Assembly (NCBI GenBank): GCA_016182795.1 | Contig: JACPFW010000043.1 | Location: 1 to 59,143, forward strand | Reading direction: 5' to 3' | Length of the DNA: 59,143 nucleotides | DNA from: Gemmatimonadota bacterium | Lineage (GTDB): Bacteria; Gemmatimonadota; Gemmatimonadetes; Gemmatimonadales; Gemmatimonadaceae | Part shown: positions 44,619 through 53,768 of the stretch, piece by piece | Layout of the letters: each line of letters starts with the position of its first letter | Position numbering within the stretch: position 1 is the stretch's first letter | Program-made: the position numbers and the translations under genes | Notes under the pieces: model-generated | Database searches by the model: none | What the model was told of the DNA's origin: nothing | Seen by the model: the letters and a program-made list of their open reading frames with translations, nothing else

Positions 44619-45398
44619 ATGATTCCCATCGGCGACGACAATCCCACGGTGCGCGTGCCGGTCGTGACGATCTTTCTGCTCGTCGCGATCTTCGCCATCT
44701 GGGTGTTGGTGCAGGGGGCAGGGCTCGACGAGCGGCTGTTGGTGGCGAGCGTCTGCAACCTTGGGATGGTGCCCGGCGAGATCACGCATCTTGCTCCGGT
44801 CGGCCTCGGCGTCCCTATCGGCCACGACCTCGCCTGCGTGATCGACAAGCAGCAGATCAACCTGCTGACGCCGCTCCTGTCGATGTTCCTGCACGGCGGC
44901 TGGATGCACATCCTCGGCAACGCGCTCTTCCTCTGGGTCTTTGGCAACAACGTCGAGGACGTCATGGGGCGCCGCCGCTTTCTGGCCTTCTACCTCATCT
45001 GCGGGCTCGTCGCAGCGGCGGCGCACATCATCGTCGATCCGCGCTCGCCCATCCCGACGGTCGGTGCCTCGGGGGCGATCTCGGGCGTGATGGGGGCGTA
45101 CCTGCTCCTCTTCCCCAAGGTCCGCGTGCGGATGTTGTTCATCTTCATCATCATCTTCAAGGTGATTCCGCTGCCGGCCTGGCTGGTGCTCGTGTACTGG
45201 TTTGCCATTCAGTTGCTGAGCGGGCTGCCCGAGCTGCTGTCGCCGAACCCCGAGATCGCCGGGGGCGTGGCCGTCTGGGCGCATGTCGGCGGGTTCGTGG
45301 CCGGGCTGGTGCTGGCGCGGGTGTTCGAGAACCCCGGCCTGGCCCAGCGGCGGCGGGACATCCTGTTGGCGCAGCACGAGTTCGACGCGTTGGCGTAG
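44619..45398 (+). CDS. rhomboid-family intramembrane serine protease
   Basis: A 259-residue polytopic protein with the rhomboid features: a long first loop containing [22 protein letters not shown] (the conserved H-x-x-W-x-H-x-x-x-N type motif), the catalytic serine in GASGAISG, and the catalytic histidine in [11 protein letters not shown]. It should cleave transmembrane substrates in the inner membrane. The start at 44619 is chosen because an in-frame ATG 13 codons upstream lies within tandem repeats. The ribosome-binding site is absent, since the upstream DNA is repeat A5. Confidence 0.92.
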   Translation: MIPIGDDNPTVRVPVVTIFLLVAIFAIWVLVQGAGLDERLLVASVCNLGMVPGEITHLAPVGLGVPIGHDLACVIDKQQINLLTPLLSMFLHGGWMHILGNALFLWVFGNNVEDVMGRRRFLAFYLICGLVAAAAHIIVDPRSPIPTVGASGAISGVMGAYLLLFPKVRVRMLFIFIIIFKVIPLPAWLVLVYWFAIQLLSGLPELLSPNPEIAGGVAVWAHVGGFVAGLVLARVFENPGLAQRRRDILLAQHEFDALA

Positions 45399-45411
45399 GC
45401 GCAATCGGAGA

Positions 45412-45438
45412 GCTCCCTGACGCCGCTGTCAAGGGAGC
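45412..45438 (+). terminator. hairpin downstream of the rhomboid gene
   Basis: GCTCCCT (45412-45418) pairs with AGGGAGC (45432-45438), and GAC pairs with GTC inside, with one bulged A. No T-run follows. It lies 14 nt after the stop codon and before the phosphate operon. Confidence 0.5.
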
Positions 45439-45598
45439 GGACGGCCCCTGTGAGGTGTCCCCCGATTTGGCGCATCTGTTTGCCGTGTCGTAGCTTTCAG
45501 TCCACGGCAGGGGTGTCGCATGGCGCCACCGGCCGTCCCTGCGCGCCCGTGGAGATGGCGCCCCACTGCTGTTCACTATTCCGTTTGGAGCGACGCCC

Positions 45599-46213
45599 GT
45601 GAGGCTGATCCCCAAGGACGAAGGATTCTTTGAGCTGTTCGACGCGCTCGGTGTGCGCATCGCCAAGTCGGCGGCGGTGCTCGACCAGCTGTTCTCCGAG
45701 CCGAACCGGATGGATTTCTACGCGACGCAGATCAAGCTGATCGAGCGCGAGGCCGACGACATCACGCACGAGGTGATGAACCGCATCGACCGCAGCTTCG
45801 TGACGCCGCTCGATCGCGAAGACATCCACAAGCTCGCCACCTCGCTCGACACGGTGGTCGACCTGATCGACGGCACGGCGCGCCGCGCGCTGATGTTCAA
45901 CGTGACCGACCGCAAGGAACCGGCCAAGGCGCTGTCGGCGCTGATCCTGCGCTCCGCCGAGCGCATCGCCGAGTCGGTGAAGCAGGTGCGCGATTCCAAG
46001 GCGGTGGCGGTGGCGGCGCGCGACATCAAGGTGATCGAGGAGGAGGGCGACGCGGTCTACTCCGACGCTGTCGGCGCGCTCTTCCGCCAGCCCGGCGCGG
46101 ACGCGCTCGAAGTGCTGAAGTGGAAGGAGCTGTACGACAACCTCGAGCACGCGCTGGACGAGTGCGAGGATGTGATGAACGTGCTGGAGAGCATCTCCCT
46201 CAAGAACGGCTGA
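45599..46213 (+). CDS. DUF47 PhoU-like phosphate transport regulator
   Basis: A 204-residue all-helical protein of the DUF47 (YkaA/PhoU-like) family: MRLIPKDEGFFELFDALG at the N-terminus, metal-binding ExxxD-type helices (IEREADDITHEVMNRIDR and EEEGDAVYSD). In many bacteria it is paired with a PiT transporter and modulates phosphate import. The start is GTG with GGAG about 8 nt upstream. It ends 3 nt before the GTG of the PiT gene, so the two are cotranscribed. Confidence 0.92.
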   Translation: MRLIPKDEGFFELFDALGVRIAKSAAVLDQLFSEPNRMDFYATQIKLIEREADDITHEVMNRIDRSFVTPLDREDIHKLATSLDTVVDLIDGTARRALMFNVTDRKEPAKALSALILRSAERIAESVKQVRDSKAVAVAARDIKVIEEEGDAVYSDAVGALFRQPGADALEVLKWKELYDNLEHALDECEDVMNVLESISLKNG

Positions 46214-46215
46214 CC

Positions 46216-47250
46216 GTGATCACGTTCGTACTCGCGATCATCGTCATCGCGTTCTTCTTCGATTTCATCAACGGCTTCCACGATTCGGCCAACTCGATCG
46301 CCACGATCGTCGGCACGCGCGTGCTGAGCCCGTTTGCGGCCGTTGTCTGGGCGGCGACGTTCAACTTCGCCGCCGCGTTCTTTGGCAGCACCGCCGTGGC
46401 CAAGGCCGTGAGCAATGGCTTTGTGGTGCAGAGCTTCGTGGATCCGTGGGTGATCTGCGCCGGGCTGATTGGCGCCATCATCTGGAACCTGTTCACATGG
46501 TGGTACGGCATTCCGTCGAGTTCGTCGCACGCGCTGATCGGCGGGTTCGCCGGCGCGGCGGTGGCGAAAGGCGGGTTCCAGGCCCTGCTGTGGGGACGGA
46601 AGTGGATCGAGACGCTGTCGGCGATCGCGCTCTCGCCGCTGTTCGGCATGCTGGTGGCGTTCGCGCTGATGGTCGTGGTCTACAACATCTTCCAGCGCGC
46701 CACTCCGAACCGGATCGACAAGCTCTTCCGGCCGGGCCAGCTGGTCTCGTCGGCGATGCTCTCCTTTGCGCACGGCAGCAACGATGCGCAGAAGACCATG
46801 GGCATCATCGTCGGCCTGCTCGTGGCCTCGAAGGGCTACTTCGCAGGCGAGACCGGCTTCCTCAGGCACTTCTATCTGGAAGACACGTCGCGGATCCCCT
46901 ACTGGGTGGAGATCTGCGCCTACTCGGCGATCTCGCTTGGCACGCTGTTGGGCGGGTGGCGCATCGTGCACACGATGGGCTCGCGCATCACGCGCCTGCG
47001 GCCGGTGGGCGGGTTCTGCGCCGAGACGGCCGGCGCGTTGGTGATCATGACGGCGTCCAAGTTCGGCATCCCGGTGTCGACGACGCACACCATCACCGGC
47101 GCCATTGTCGGTGTCGGCGCAACGACCCGCCTGTCGGCGGTGCGGTGGGGGCTGGCGGGACGGATTCTCTGGGCCTGGGTGCTCACGATTCCGGCGGCGG
47201 CAACCGTGGCGGCGGTGACCTACCTGGTTCTGCTGCCGTTCGTCAACTAG
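46216..47250 (+). CDS. pit: PiT-family inorganic phosphate transporter
   Basis: A 344-residue low-affinity phosphate/cation symporter with 9-10 membrane helices. Both inverted-repeat signatures are present: FINGFHDSANSIATIVGTR near residue 20 and AHGSNDAQKTMGII near 190. SSSSHALIGGFAGAAVA and STTHTITGAIVGVG are the matching GANxVAN-type partners. GTG start at 46216, 2 nt after the DUF47 stop. It takes up phosphate that the following ppk1 can store as polyphosphate. Confidence 0.95.
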   Translation: MITFVLAIIVIAFFFDFINGFHDSANSIATIVGTRVLSPFAAVVWAATFNFAAAFFGSTAVAKAVSNGFVVQSFVDPWVICAGLIGAIIWNLFTWWYGIPSSSSHALIGGFAGAAVAKGGFQALLWGRKWIETLSAIALSPLFGMLVAFALMVVVYNIFQRATPNRIDKLFRPGQLVSSAMLSFAHGSNDAQKTMGIIVGLLVASKGYFAGETGFLRHFYLEDTSRIPYWVEICAYSAISLGTLLGGWRIVHTMGSRITRLRPVGGFCAETAGALVIMTASKFGIPVSTTHTITGAIVGVGATTRLSAVRWGLAGRILWAWVLTIPAAATVAAVTYLVLLPFVN

Positions 47251-47260
47251 GACGCGCGCC

Positions 47261-49372
47261 GTGTCCGTGAAAGTCGGGATCCTGAACCGCGAGCTGTCGT
47301 GGCTGGCGTTCAATTCCCGCGTGCTGCACGAGGCGGCCGACACGCGCACGCCGCTGCTCGAGCGGTTGAAGTTCCTCTCGATCGTCAGCACCAATCTCGA
47401 CGAGTTCTACATGGTGCGGGTGGCGGGCGTCCGGCGGCAGGTGGCCGCCGGCTTCGGCAAGGTGGGGCGCGACGGCGTCGCCCCCGCCGAGCTGCTCGAT
47501 CGCATCGATGAACGTGTGCGCGAGATGGTGGCCGAGCAGACGCGCATCCTCGAGGACGAGGTGCTTCCCGAGCTGGCGCGCCACGGCGTCCGGCTGCTGC
47601 GCATTCCCGACCTCGATGCCAGCGAGCGGTTGGCGGTGGACGCGTTCTTCGACGCGCAGGTCTTCCCGGTGCTCACGCCGCTGGCGGTCGACCCCGGGCA
47701 TCCGTTCCCGTACATCTCCAACCTCTCGCTCTCGCTCGCCGTGGAACTGCGCGAGCCGGAGACGGGGATTGAGCACTTCGCGCGGGTGAAGGTGCCCAAG
47801 TCACTGCCGCGGTGGGTGCCGGTGCGGCCGCTGCAGTACCTCCCGCTCGAGGATCTCATTGGCGCGCACCTCGGCCGCCTGTTCCCGGGGATGGAGATCA
47901 CCGGCTACCACGCGTTCCGAATCACGCGTTTCTCCGACCTCGAGATCGCCCCGACCGAGGAGCCGGAGGATCTGCTGGCGATGATCGAAGAGCAGGTCTT
48001 CCAGCGGCGCTTCGGCGAAGTGGTGCGCCTGGAGGTGCAGCGCGGGATGCCGGCGCAGCTGCGCGCGCTGCTGCTGAACGAGCTGCGCGAGACGGAAGAT
48101 CCGGAGATGGCGCCGCTCACCGAGCGCGAGGTGCTCGACCCCGGGCGCCTGCTCGACCTCGGCGACCTGATGGCGCTGGCGATGCTCGATCTCCCCGAAC
48201 TGCGTGATCCGCCGTTCGTGCCGGTGACGCCCGTTGAGTTGCGCGACGGGCGGTCGATCTTCGATGTGCTGCGCGAGCGCGACGTGCTGGTGCACCATCC
48301 GTTCGATTCATTCCCGGCGACGGTCGAACGCTTCCTCGACGAGGCGGCGCGCGATGAGCACGTGCTCGCCATCAAGCTCACGCTGTATCGCACCTCGGGC
48401 GACACGGCCGTGGTGCGCGCGCTCACCGAGGCGGCGCAGGCGGGCAAGCAGGTGGCCGTGCTGGTGGAGCTGCAGGCGCGCTTTGACGAGTCGAACAACA
48501 TCACCTGGGCGCGCACGCTCGAATCGTTTGGCGTGCACGTCGCCTACGGCATCCCGGGAATGAAGACGCACGCCAAGGTAGCGCTGGTCGTGCGGCGCGA
48601 GCCCGACGGGATCCGCCGCTACGTGCATATCGGCACCGGCAACTACAACTCCAAGACGGCGCGCACGTACACCGACTTCGGCCTGCTCAGCAGCCACGAG
48701 GCGCTGGGCGCCGATGTGTCGGAGCTCTTCAACATGCTCACCGGCTTCTCGCGCCAGCGCGAGTATCGCGCGCTGATCGTCGCGCCGGTGAGCCTCCGCG
48801 AGCACCTGCTCGCGCTGATCGCGGTCGAGGCGGCCAACGCGCGCGAGGGCCGCCCGGCGCGCATCGTGGCCAAGATGAACGCGCTGGTGGACAACGCGGT
48901 GATCGACGCGCTGTGCGAGGCGTCGAACGCCGGCGTGGAAATCGACCTGCTCGTGCGCGGCATCTGTTGCCTGCGCCCCGGCGTACCGGGCGAGTCGGAG
49001 CGAATTCGCATTGTGAGCGTGGTGGGGCGCTTCCTCGAGCACTCGCGCCTCTGGCGGTTCGAGAACGGCGGCGATCCGCTCTATTACCTCGGCTCGGCGG
49101 ACTGGATGCCGCGCAACCTCGACCGGCGGGTGGAGGCGATGGTTCCGATTCTCGACAAGTCGCTCCATTCGCGGCTCGAGGCGGTGCTGAGCGTCTTCCT
49201 CACCGACAACCGGCAGGCGTGGGACCTGCATGCCGACGGCACGTGGGTGCAGCGCCAAGCCGGCGACGACGCCGAACGCGCGTCGCATCGCCGGCTGCTG
49301 CGTGATTCGTGGGGGATGACGCGTACGTCAGGGGCGGGGCGCGCGGTGCCGGCGGTGGTTGCGCCGGGCTGA
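47261..49372 (+). CDS. ppk: polyphosphate kinase 1
   Basis: A 703-residue PPK1 with the normal N, H, C1 and C2 domain order. The start is NRELSWLAFNSRVL (N-terminal signature). The autophosphorylated histidine lies in MKTHAKVALVVRRE and the second catalytic histidine in RLEAV-preceding C2; YVHIGTGNYN is also conserved. It reversibly transfers the gamma-phosphate of ATP to polyphosphate. GTG start, 10 nt after pit, so DUF47-pit-ppk form one operon for uptake and storage. It is convergent with the matching exopolyphosphatase gene. Confidence 0.97.
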   Translation: MSVKVGILNRELSWLAFNSRVLHEAADTRTPLLERLKFLSIVSTNLDEFYMVRVAGVRRQVAAGFGKVGRDGVAPAELLDRIDERVREMVAEQTRILEDEVLPELARHGVRLLRIPDLDASERLAVDAFFDAQVFPVLTPLAVDPGHPFPYISNLSLSLAVELREPETGIEHFARVKVPKSLPRWVPVRPLQYLPLEDLIGAHLGRLFPGMEITGYHAFRITRFSDLEIAPTEEPEDLLAMIEEQVFQRRFGEVVRLEVQRGMPAQLRALLLNELRETEDPEMAPLTEREVLDPGRLLDLGDLMALAMLDLPELRDPPFVPVTPVELRDGRSIFDVLRERDVLVHHPFDSFPATVERFLDEAARDEHVLAIKLTLYRTSGDTAVVRALTEAAQAGKQVAVLVELQARFDESNNITWARTLESFGVHVAYGIPGMKTHAKVALVVRREPDGIRRYVHIGTGNYNSKTARTYTDFGLLSSHEALGADVSELFNMLTGFSRQREYRALIVAPVSLREHLLALIAVEAANAREGRPARIVAKMNALVDNAVIDALCEASNAGVEIDLLVRGICCLRPGVPGESERIRIVSVVGRFLEHSRLWRFENGGDPLYYLGSADWMPRNLDRRVEAMVPILDKSLHSRLEAVLSVFLTDNRQAWDLHADGTWVQRQAGDDAERASHRRLLRDSWGMTRTSGAGRAVPAVVAPG

Positions 49373-49382
49373 GCCTCAGGAA

Positions 49383-49402
49383 GCGCGGCCATGCGGCTGC
49401 GC
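49383..49402. terminator. short hairpin between convergent ppk and ppx
   Basis: GCGCGGCC (49383-49390) and GGCTGCGC (49395-49402) form an 8-bp stem with one G-U around the tetraloop ATGC. It occupies the centre of the 38-nt convergent spacer and could terminate both transcripts inefficiently. Confidence 0.4.
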
Positions 49403-49410
49403 GCGGCGTC

Positions 49411-51033
49411 CTACTCGCCGTCGTCGCTTTCGATGATCGTGCCGTCGGGAGCAACAATCTCCACTGGCGCGCCGGCCACTTCCTCGAGCAGTCCCTTCTT
49501 GCGGGCGGCCCCCCACAGCTCGAGGCGCACCGACGGCGCCATGGCGCTGGGCTGCGCGGTGATGCGCAGGGCGCGGCTGAGCCAGCGCACCTTTAGCTTC
49601 TCGACGGCCGCGGAGTGGCCGCGGTCGAACCCGTCCGCCACGCGCAGCAGCGCGGAGAGCCGCTGGATGCGGACGCGCGTGGCGCGGTCGAGCGCGCCGT
49701 ACTCGAGATGCTTGAGGCGGTCGGGCACCGAGCCGCGATGATACCGGGCAACGTGCGCCACGACGGTCTGCTCGTCGGGCGTCATCCCCAGGAAGTCGGC
49801 GTGCTGTATGAGATGGAACGAGTGCTTGTGGTGCTTCTGGTAATTGATGTGGTAGCCCACATCGTGCAGCAGTGCCGCGTCGGCAAGCACCGGACGGTCG
49901 GCGGCGACGCAGCCAATGCGCGCACCGAGCGCGTCGAACAGCTGCAGCGCGAGGCGCTGCACCTGACGGGCGTGCGGCTCCTCGTAGTGGCAGCGCTCGG
50001 CGAACTCGCGCACGGAGCGCTCGCGCCCTTCGCCCGGATCGCTGACGACCGGCGCGATGCGCGCGGTCTCGAGCAGCAGTCCCTCGCGAATGCCGTACGC
50101 GGACGCCACAAAGCCGCGCGGTTCAATGCGCTCGCACACTTCGGCGGCGACGGCGAGTCCGGCGAGAATGATGTCGGCGCGCGCTGCGTTGAGTCCGGCA
50201 ATCGCCAGGCGCTCGGTGGGCGTCAGCTCCTGCAGTACCTCGAGCAGGTGTTCGATCTCGTGCCACGGCAGCCGCGTGCCATGCACGGAATGCGCCACGC
50301 GAATGCCCTGCCGGGCGAGCACCATGCCGGCGAGATTGGTGAACGTGCCGCCCGAGCCGATAAGCTCGGCGCCGCGCCAGTCACGCACCGGCAGGACGCG
50401 CCGGATGTCGTCGCGGATCGACTTGCGGAGCTTCTTCACGCCCCTGGGTGCGGGGCGGTTGGACAGAAACTCCTCGGTGAGGCGCACGGCGCCGAACGGG
50501 AGCGACACGTACCGTTCGACGATGCCCTCGGCGGCGAGGGCGAACTCCACGGATCCGCCGCCGATGTCGAGCACGATGGCGCGACCGCGGCCGAGGTCGA
50601 AGTGGGCGAGCGCGCTGCGAAAGGCGAGGCGGGCCTCCTCTTCGCCGCCGAGCACGCGCACGCGCAGGCCGGCCGCCTCGCGCACCTGGCGCAGGAAGGC
50701 CGCGCCGTTCGACGCGCTGCGCACGGCGGACGTCGCCACCGCCTCCACGCGTTTGCAGCCGAGTTGGCGCGCGAGCGTCGCCATCCGGGTAAGCGCCTCG
50801 AGCGCGAGCCTCATTGGCTCCTCGCCCAGCGCGCCGGTTTCGTGCAGCCCCGCCTGCAGGCGCGGGGCGGCTTTCATTTCATCAATGACCCGAATCGTGC
50901 CGTTGGGCGAGACGTCGGCGACGATCTGGCGGATCGAGTTCGAGCCGATGTCGATGGCGGCGATGCGCTGCGTTCCTTCGTCGCGCGCGGAGCGCGGCGG
51001 GGCAGAGTGGAGGCGCAGCGAAGGTGTGGTCAC
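49411..51033 (-). CDS. ppx: Ppx/GppA phosphatase (exopolyphosphatase) with HD domain
   Basis: A 540-residue ASKHA-fold phosphatase. Domain I starts AAIDIGSNSIRQIVADV; the phosphate loops VLDIGGGSVEF and GSGGTFTNLAGM are intact. From about residue 335 a C-terminal HD domain follows (ALLHDVGYHINYQKHHKHSFHLI carries the HD pair). It hydrolyses polyphosphate or pppGpp; its place opposite ppk1 favours polyphosphate. It terminates an independent minus-strand unit. Confidence 0.93.
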   Translation of the reverse strand: MTTPSLRLHSAPPRSARDEGTQRIAAIDIGSNSIRQIVADVSPNGTIRVIDEMKAAPRLQAGLHETGALGEEPMRLALEALTRMATLARQLGCKRVEAVATSAVRSASNGAAFLRQVREAAGLRVRVLGGEEEARLAFRSALAHFDLGRGRAIVLDIGGGSVEFALAAEGIVERYVSLPFGAVRLTEEFLSNRPAPRGVKKLRKSIRDDIRRVLPVRDWRGAELIGSGGTFTNLAGMVLARQGIRVAHSVHGTRLPWHEIEHLLEVLQELTPTERLAIAGLNAARADIILAGLAVAAEVCERIEPRGFVASAYGIREGLLLETARIAPVVSDPGEGRERSVREFAERCHYEEPHARQVQRLALQLFDALGARIGCVAADRPVLADAALLHDVGYHINYQKHHKHSFHLIQHADFLGMTPDEQTVVAHVARYHRGSVPDRLKHLEYGALDRATRVRIQRLSALLRVADGFDRGHSAAVEKLKVRWLSRALRITAQPSAMAPSVRLELWGAARKKGLLEEVAGAPVEIVAPDGTIIESDDGE

Positions 51034-51091
51034 GGGCGGCGGTGTCGGGGACTCTCACAAGACTAACGCGCGCCGCCCGACGCCGAAACCG

Positions 51092-51769
51092 TCAGAACAT
51101 GTTGGCGTAGCTGACGAACTTGAATTGCCCGCCATGCGCGATGATGGTGCCGAACAGCCGGCCGCGCTGCGCCGGGCCGCCGCCACTGGCGAACGTGACG
51201 AGGCAGCCCGCATAGAGTGAGTTCGGTCCCTGCCGTTCGGGTGTTGCCGGACAGGCAACCCGCTCGACGCGCAATGCGGTGCCGCCGAGTCGGTCCACGA
51301 GCCGACGCAGGCCGCTCGCGCTCGGCAGCTGGATCTGTGACCACGTGAGCGCCGGCGACTGCCGATACGGCGGCGCGACGTACGGCGACGCCGGGTAGAC
51401 GAGGTCGATGAACTCGCGTGGTGAGAGTGCCATCCTTTGGAGCTGCACCGTGTCGCGGGCTTCGACGGCCGCGGCGAAACGCCGCACCAACGCGTCGACC
51501 GAGGCGGCACCGTTGGACAACGCGATAGCCGGCCGGCCGCCAACCGCCGCGGCGAAGCGTCGGATCTCTTCCGCGGTCGGAAAAACGGAGTCCACCACGT
51601 AGCCCGGCTGGGCGCGGTTGATGGAGTCCTGCCGTGCGCGCGCGACGGAGTCGGCGCGATGCACGGCGAGCGAGTCGGCGGCGGCGCGGCCGCCGTCGTC
51701 GGCCATGGAGGCACACGCGCCGAGCGTTGCGATCAGGCAGGCCAACAGCAGGGGAATCCGATGGCGCAT
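51092..51769 (-). CDS. lipoprotein of unknown function
   Basis: A 225-residue protein not recognised. The leader MRHRIPLLLACLIATLGAC has a lipobox with C19, and +2 is Ala, so outer-membrane sorting is plausible. The mature part is helical at first (SLAVHRADSVARARQDSI), then has an LVRRFAAAVEARDTVQLQRM segment and a C-terminal beta region with two cysteines (VACPATPE, YAGCLVTF). It begins after a strong terminator-like hairpin, so it is probably separate from the large lipoprotein gene, and lies 58 nt before ppx. Confidence 0.75.
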   Translation of the reverse strand: MRHRIPLLLACLIATLGACASMADDGGRAAADSLAVHRADSVARARQDSINRAQPGYVVDSVFPTAEEIRRFAAAVGGRPAIALSNGAASVDALVRRFAAAVEARDTVQLQRMALSPREFIDLVYPASPYVAPPYRQSPALTWSQIQLPSASGLRRLVDRLGGTALRVERVACPATPERQGPNSLYAGCLVTFASGGGPAQRGRLFGTIIAHGGQFKFVSYANMF

Positions 51770-51801
51770 CAGGCGTGCTCCGGTGCGATGCAAGAGAGGC
51801 A

Positions 51802-51833
51802 GAGCGGCCGGCGTCGTGAGACGCCGGCCGCTC
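51802..51833 (-). terminator. 14-bp hairpin after the large lipoprotein gene
   Basis: GAGCGGCCGGCGTC (51802-51815) and GACGCCGGCCGCTC (51820-51833) form a perfect 14-bp stem with loop GTGA. Read on the minus strand it follows the lipoprotein stop codon by 15 nt and is followed by TGCCTCTCTTGC, a moderately T-rich tail. Confidence 0.75.
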
Positions 51834-51848
51834 CCGCCCCGCGTGAGG

Positions 51849-53591
51849 CTAGTTGCGAACGTAGTTGGTCCAGCCCTGCCACCACTTTGCGCCGCCGGGG
51901 GCGGCGGCGCCCAAGTACGCGGTCCCCACCACCGCCGTGCCGGCCTTGGCGGCGAGCTTGCCCGTGAATGTCGCCAGGCCACCGGTCGCGATGGGCGAGT
52001 TGGTTGCCGGCGTGAAGTCGAACGCCGTTTCGCCATTCGCAGGCGCCGCGCCCGTCGCCGGAATCGAGGCGAAGAGCGAGGCGGCGGTGATCGCCGACCC
52101 GTGCGTGATGCTGTTGCCCGCGAGGTCGAACGCGTTCTGCGTAGCGGAGGGCGCCTGGAAGGCGAGCGGCGTCTCCGCGATGTAGACGTTCTTCACCGCC
52201 AAGTCGGCGGTGGCGAGGTTGGGAATGACCGCCGAGCCGGCGCGGGCGAACGTCGCCGCATCACGCAGCGAAATGCCCGCGGCGGGATACCGCGCCAGCA
52301 CGCCGTTCACATAGTAACCGCCGGTGCCGCGGCGCAGCATCATGCCAAAGCCGCCGCCCGCGCCGGTAATGGACTGCGACGCCGGACCGATGAGCGTGAA
52401 GTTGGCGACCACCGGCTGCGTGAACGGCGCCGTGTCGAAGCCGAGATCGCAGCCCGATCCGTTGCAGCCGTCGTTCTCGATGCCTTCCATGTCCGTGGCG
52501 TACGAGCCCGCGCCAGTGCGGATCGGCACGTTGGTGGACTTGTACGAGATCAGGAACTGCAGGCGGCCCTGGAATCCCTCGGACATGTCGAACTGGTCGT
52601 CCTCGCCCTCGAACGCGACACCGTACGAGAGGTCGAAGCCGCCGCCGAAGAACTCGAACGAGTCGTCGAGGCCGGCCACGGCGTTGACGTACGACACCTT
52701 GGTGCCCGAACCGACGGCCGCGAACGTGAACGCGTTGAGCTCATTGTTCAGCGACGGCGCGAAGCCCGCGAACTCCACGCGCACGTACTTCAGCTCGCCG
52801 CTGTTGTCCGTCGGCGTGTTGCCGCCGGAGTAGAGCACCTGGTAGTTCTTGCCGCCAACCACCGTCTGCCCATCGGTGCCGGACCCCTCAATCTCCACGG
52901 AGCCGCTGCGGTTGATCGGGGCGTTGCCGACGATGATGAGACCGCCCCAGTCGCCCGCCTGCCGCTGACCGGCGGCGCGCGACGAAGTGAAGACGATCGG
53001 CGCGTCCGCCGTGCCGACGGCCTGGATCTTGGCGCCGCGGAGCACCATCAACGACGAGCCGAGAATCGTGTAGTCGCCTTTGATGGTGGTCCCGGGCTGG
53101 ATCGTCAGCGTCGCGCCGTTGGCGACGTGGACGAAGCCCTTGAGCGTGTACGTCGTGTCCGCGTACAGCGTGCGGCTGGTCGTGATGTCGGTGGTGAGGT
53201 CGGCGGCCGCGCTGCCAAAGGCGAGCGTCGTGACGCTGATCTCGGCGGACGCGACGCTGGTGGTGCCGCGCACGGTGATGATGCGGTAGCGATAGACCGT
53301 CGTGACCTTGAGGTTCGCGTCCGTGTACGTGACGGTGCCGGCGGAGGCCGGCGCGGCCACCGTGCCGACCTGGGCGAAGGTGCCGGCGGCGCCCTCGGCG
53401 CGCTCGATGTTATAGCCCGTGTCGCCCGACTTGCTGCTGAAGCTCAGCTTGACAGCCGACGACGAGACGGCGGTGGCCGAGGCGCCGATGACCGGCGTCA
53501 CAGTCGGCGCGGTGCTGCTGTCGCTGGAGCAGGCGCTCAGCGAGACGGCGGCGAGGAAGGCGGCGAGTGCCGAACGGCGGAACGGGATCAT
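51849..53591 (-). CDS. surface lipoprotein with FN3 and beta-helix regions
   Basis: A 580-residue exported lipoprotein. Lipobox LSAC sets C21. Residues 30-120 form a fibronectin type III-like domain (GDTGYNIERAEGAAGTF, YRYRIITVRG). After residue 130 come right-handed beta-helix-like rungs (HVANGATLTIQPGTTIKGD, WGGLIIVGNAPI) and a large Gly/Ser/Asn-rich region with two cysteines in NDGCNGSGCD. No enzymatic site is apparent. It follows a TonB-dependent receptor in the same direction, which suggests a receptor-lipoprotein uptake pair in the manner of SusCD; that is inference. The frame upstream of ATG 53591 was excluded because it lacks a signal peptide. Confidence 0.78.
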   Translation of the reverse strand: MIPFRRSALAAFLAAVSLSACSSDSSTAPTVTPVIGASATAVSSSAVKLSFSSKSGDTGYNIERAEGAAGTFAQVGTVAAPASAGTVTYTDANLKVTTVYRYRIITVRGTTSVASAEISVTTLAFGSAAADLTTDITTSRTLYADTTYTLKGFVHVANGATLTIQPGTTIKGDYTILGSSLMVLRGAKIQAVGTADAPIVFTSSRAAGQRQAGDWGGLIIVGNAPINRSGSVEIEGSGTDGQTVVGGKNYQVLYSGGNTPTDNSGELKYVRVEFAGFAPSLNNELNAFTFAAVGSGTKVSYVNAVAGLDDSFEFFGGGFDLSYGVAFEGEDDQFDMSEGFQGRLQFLISYKSTNVPIRTGAGSYATDMEGIENDGCNGSGCDLGFDTAPFTQPVVANFTLIGPASQSITGAGGGFGMMLRRGTGGYYVNGVLARYPAAGISLRDAATFARAGSAVIPNLATADLAVKNVYIAETPLAFQAPSATQNAFDLAGNSITHGSAITAASLFASIPATGAAPANGETAFDFTPATNSPIATGGLATFTGKLAAKAGTAVVGTAYLGAAAPGGAKWWQGWTNYVRN

Positions 53592-53651
53592 GCGATGACT
53601 CCGGGTGTGCGTGGATGGCGCGCGCTTCGCGCGCACCCGAACGAACGCAGC

Positions 53652-53712
53652 GCACGGCGTCGATTTGGCGAGCGCGGCGTCACGGCGTCGTAACGGCGAC
53701 GACACGCCCCGG
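53652..53712. promoter_or_regulatory. candidate PHO-box array upstream of the lipoprotein
   Basis: TCACGGCGTCG (53680-53690) and TAACGGCGACG (53691-53701) are direct 11-mers followed by a weaker ACACGCCCCGG (53702-53712). Another unit, GCACGGCGTCG, is at 53652-53662 but out of register. TCACGGC also occurs in the matching array upstream of the TonB receptor. Direct repeats of 11 bp are the binding pattern of PhoB/PhoP-type regulators. The array lies about 90 nt before the lipoprotein start. Confidence 0.5.
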
Positions 53713-53716
53713 CAAC

Positions 53717-53748
53717 GACGACGGGGACCGTTGCCGGTCCCCGTCGTC
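53717..53748 (-). terminator. 13-bp hairpin after the TonB receptor gene
   Basis: GACGACGGGGACC (53717-53729) and GGTCCCCGTCGTC (53736-53748) are a perfect 13-bp stem with loop GTTGCC. The loop is complementary to GGCAAC at 53711-53716, giving a second, weaker pairing that excludes the main stem. It probably ends the receptor transcript, leaving the lipoprotein to its own promoter. Confidence 0.7.
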
Positions 53749-53768
53749 TCGTGCGGCGCGTGTCGTTG

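Noticed and set aside
45426..45457. CTGTCAA and CTGTGAG 22 nt apart before the DUF47-pit-ppk operon as an E. coli-type PHO box
   Set aside because: The unit between them does not match, and the first half is part of the rhomboid terminator hairpin; kept only as a weak possibility.
53730..53748. An H-type pseudoknot at the TonB-receptor terminator
   Set aside because: The connecting loops would have zero length over a 13-bp stem, which is sterically impossible; the pairings are alternatives only.
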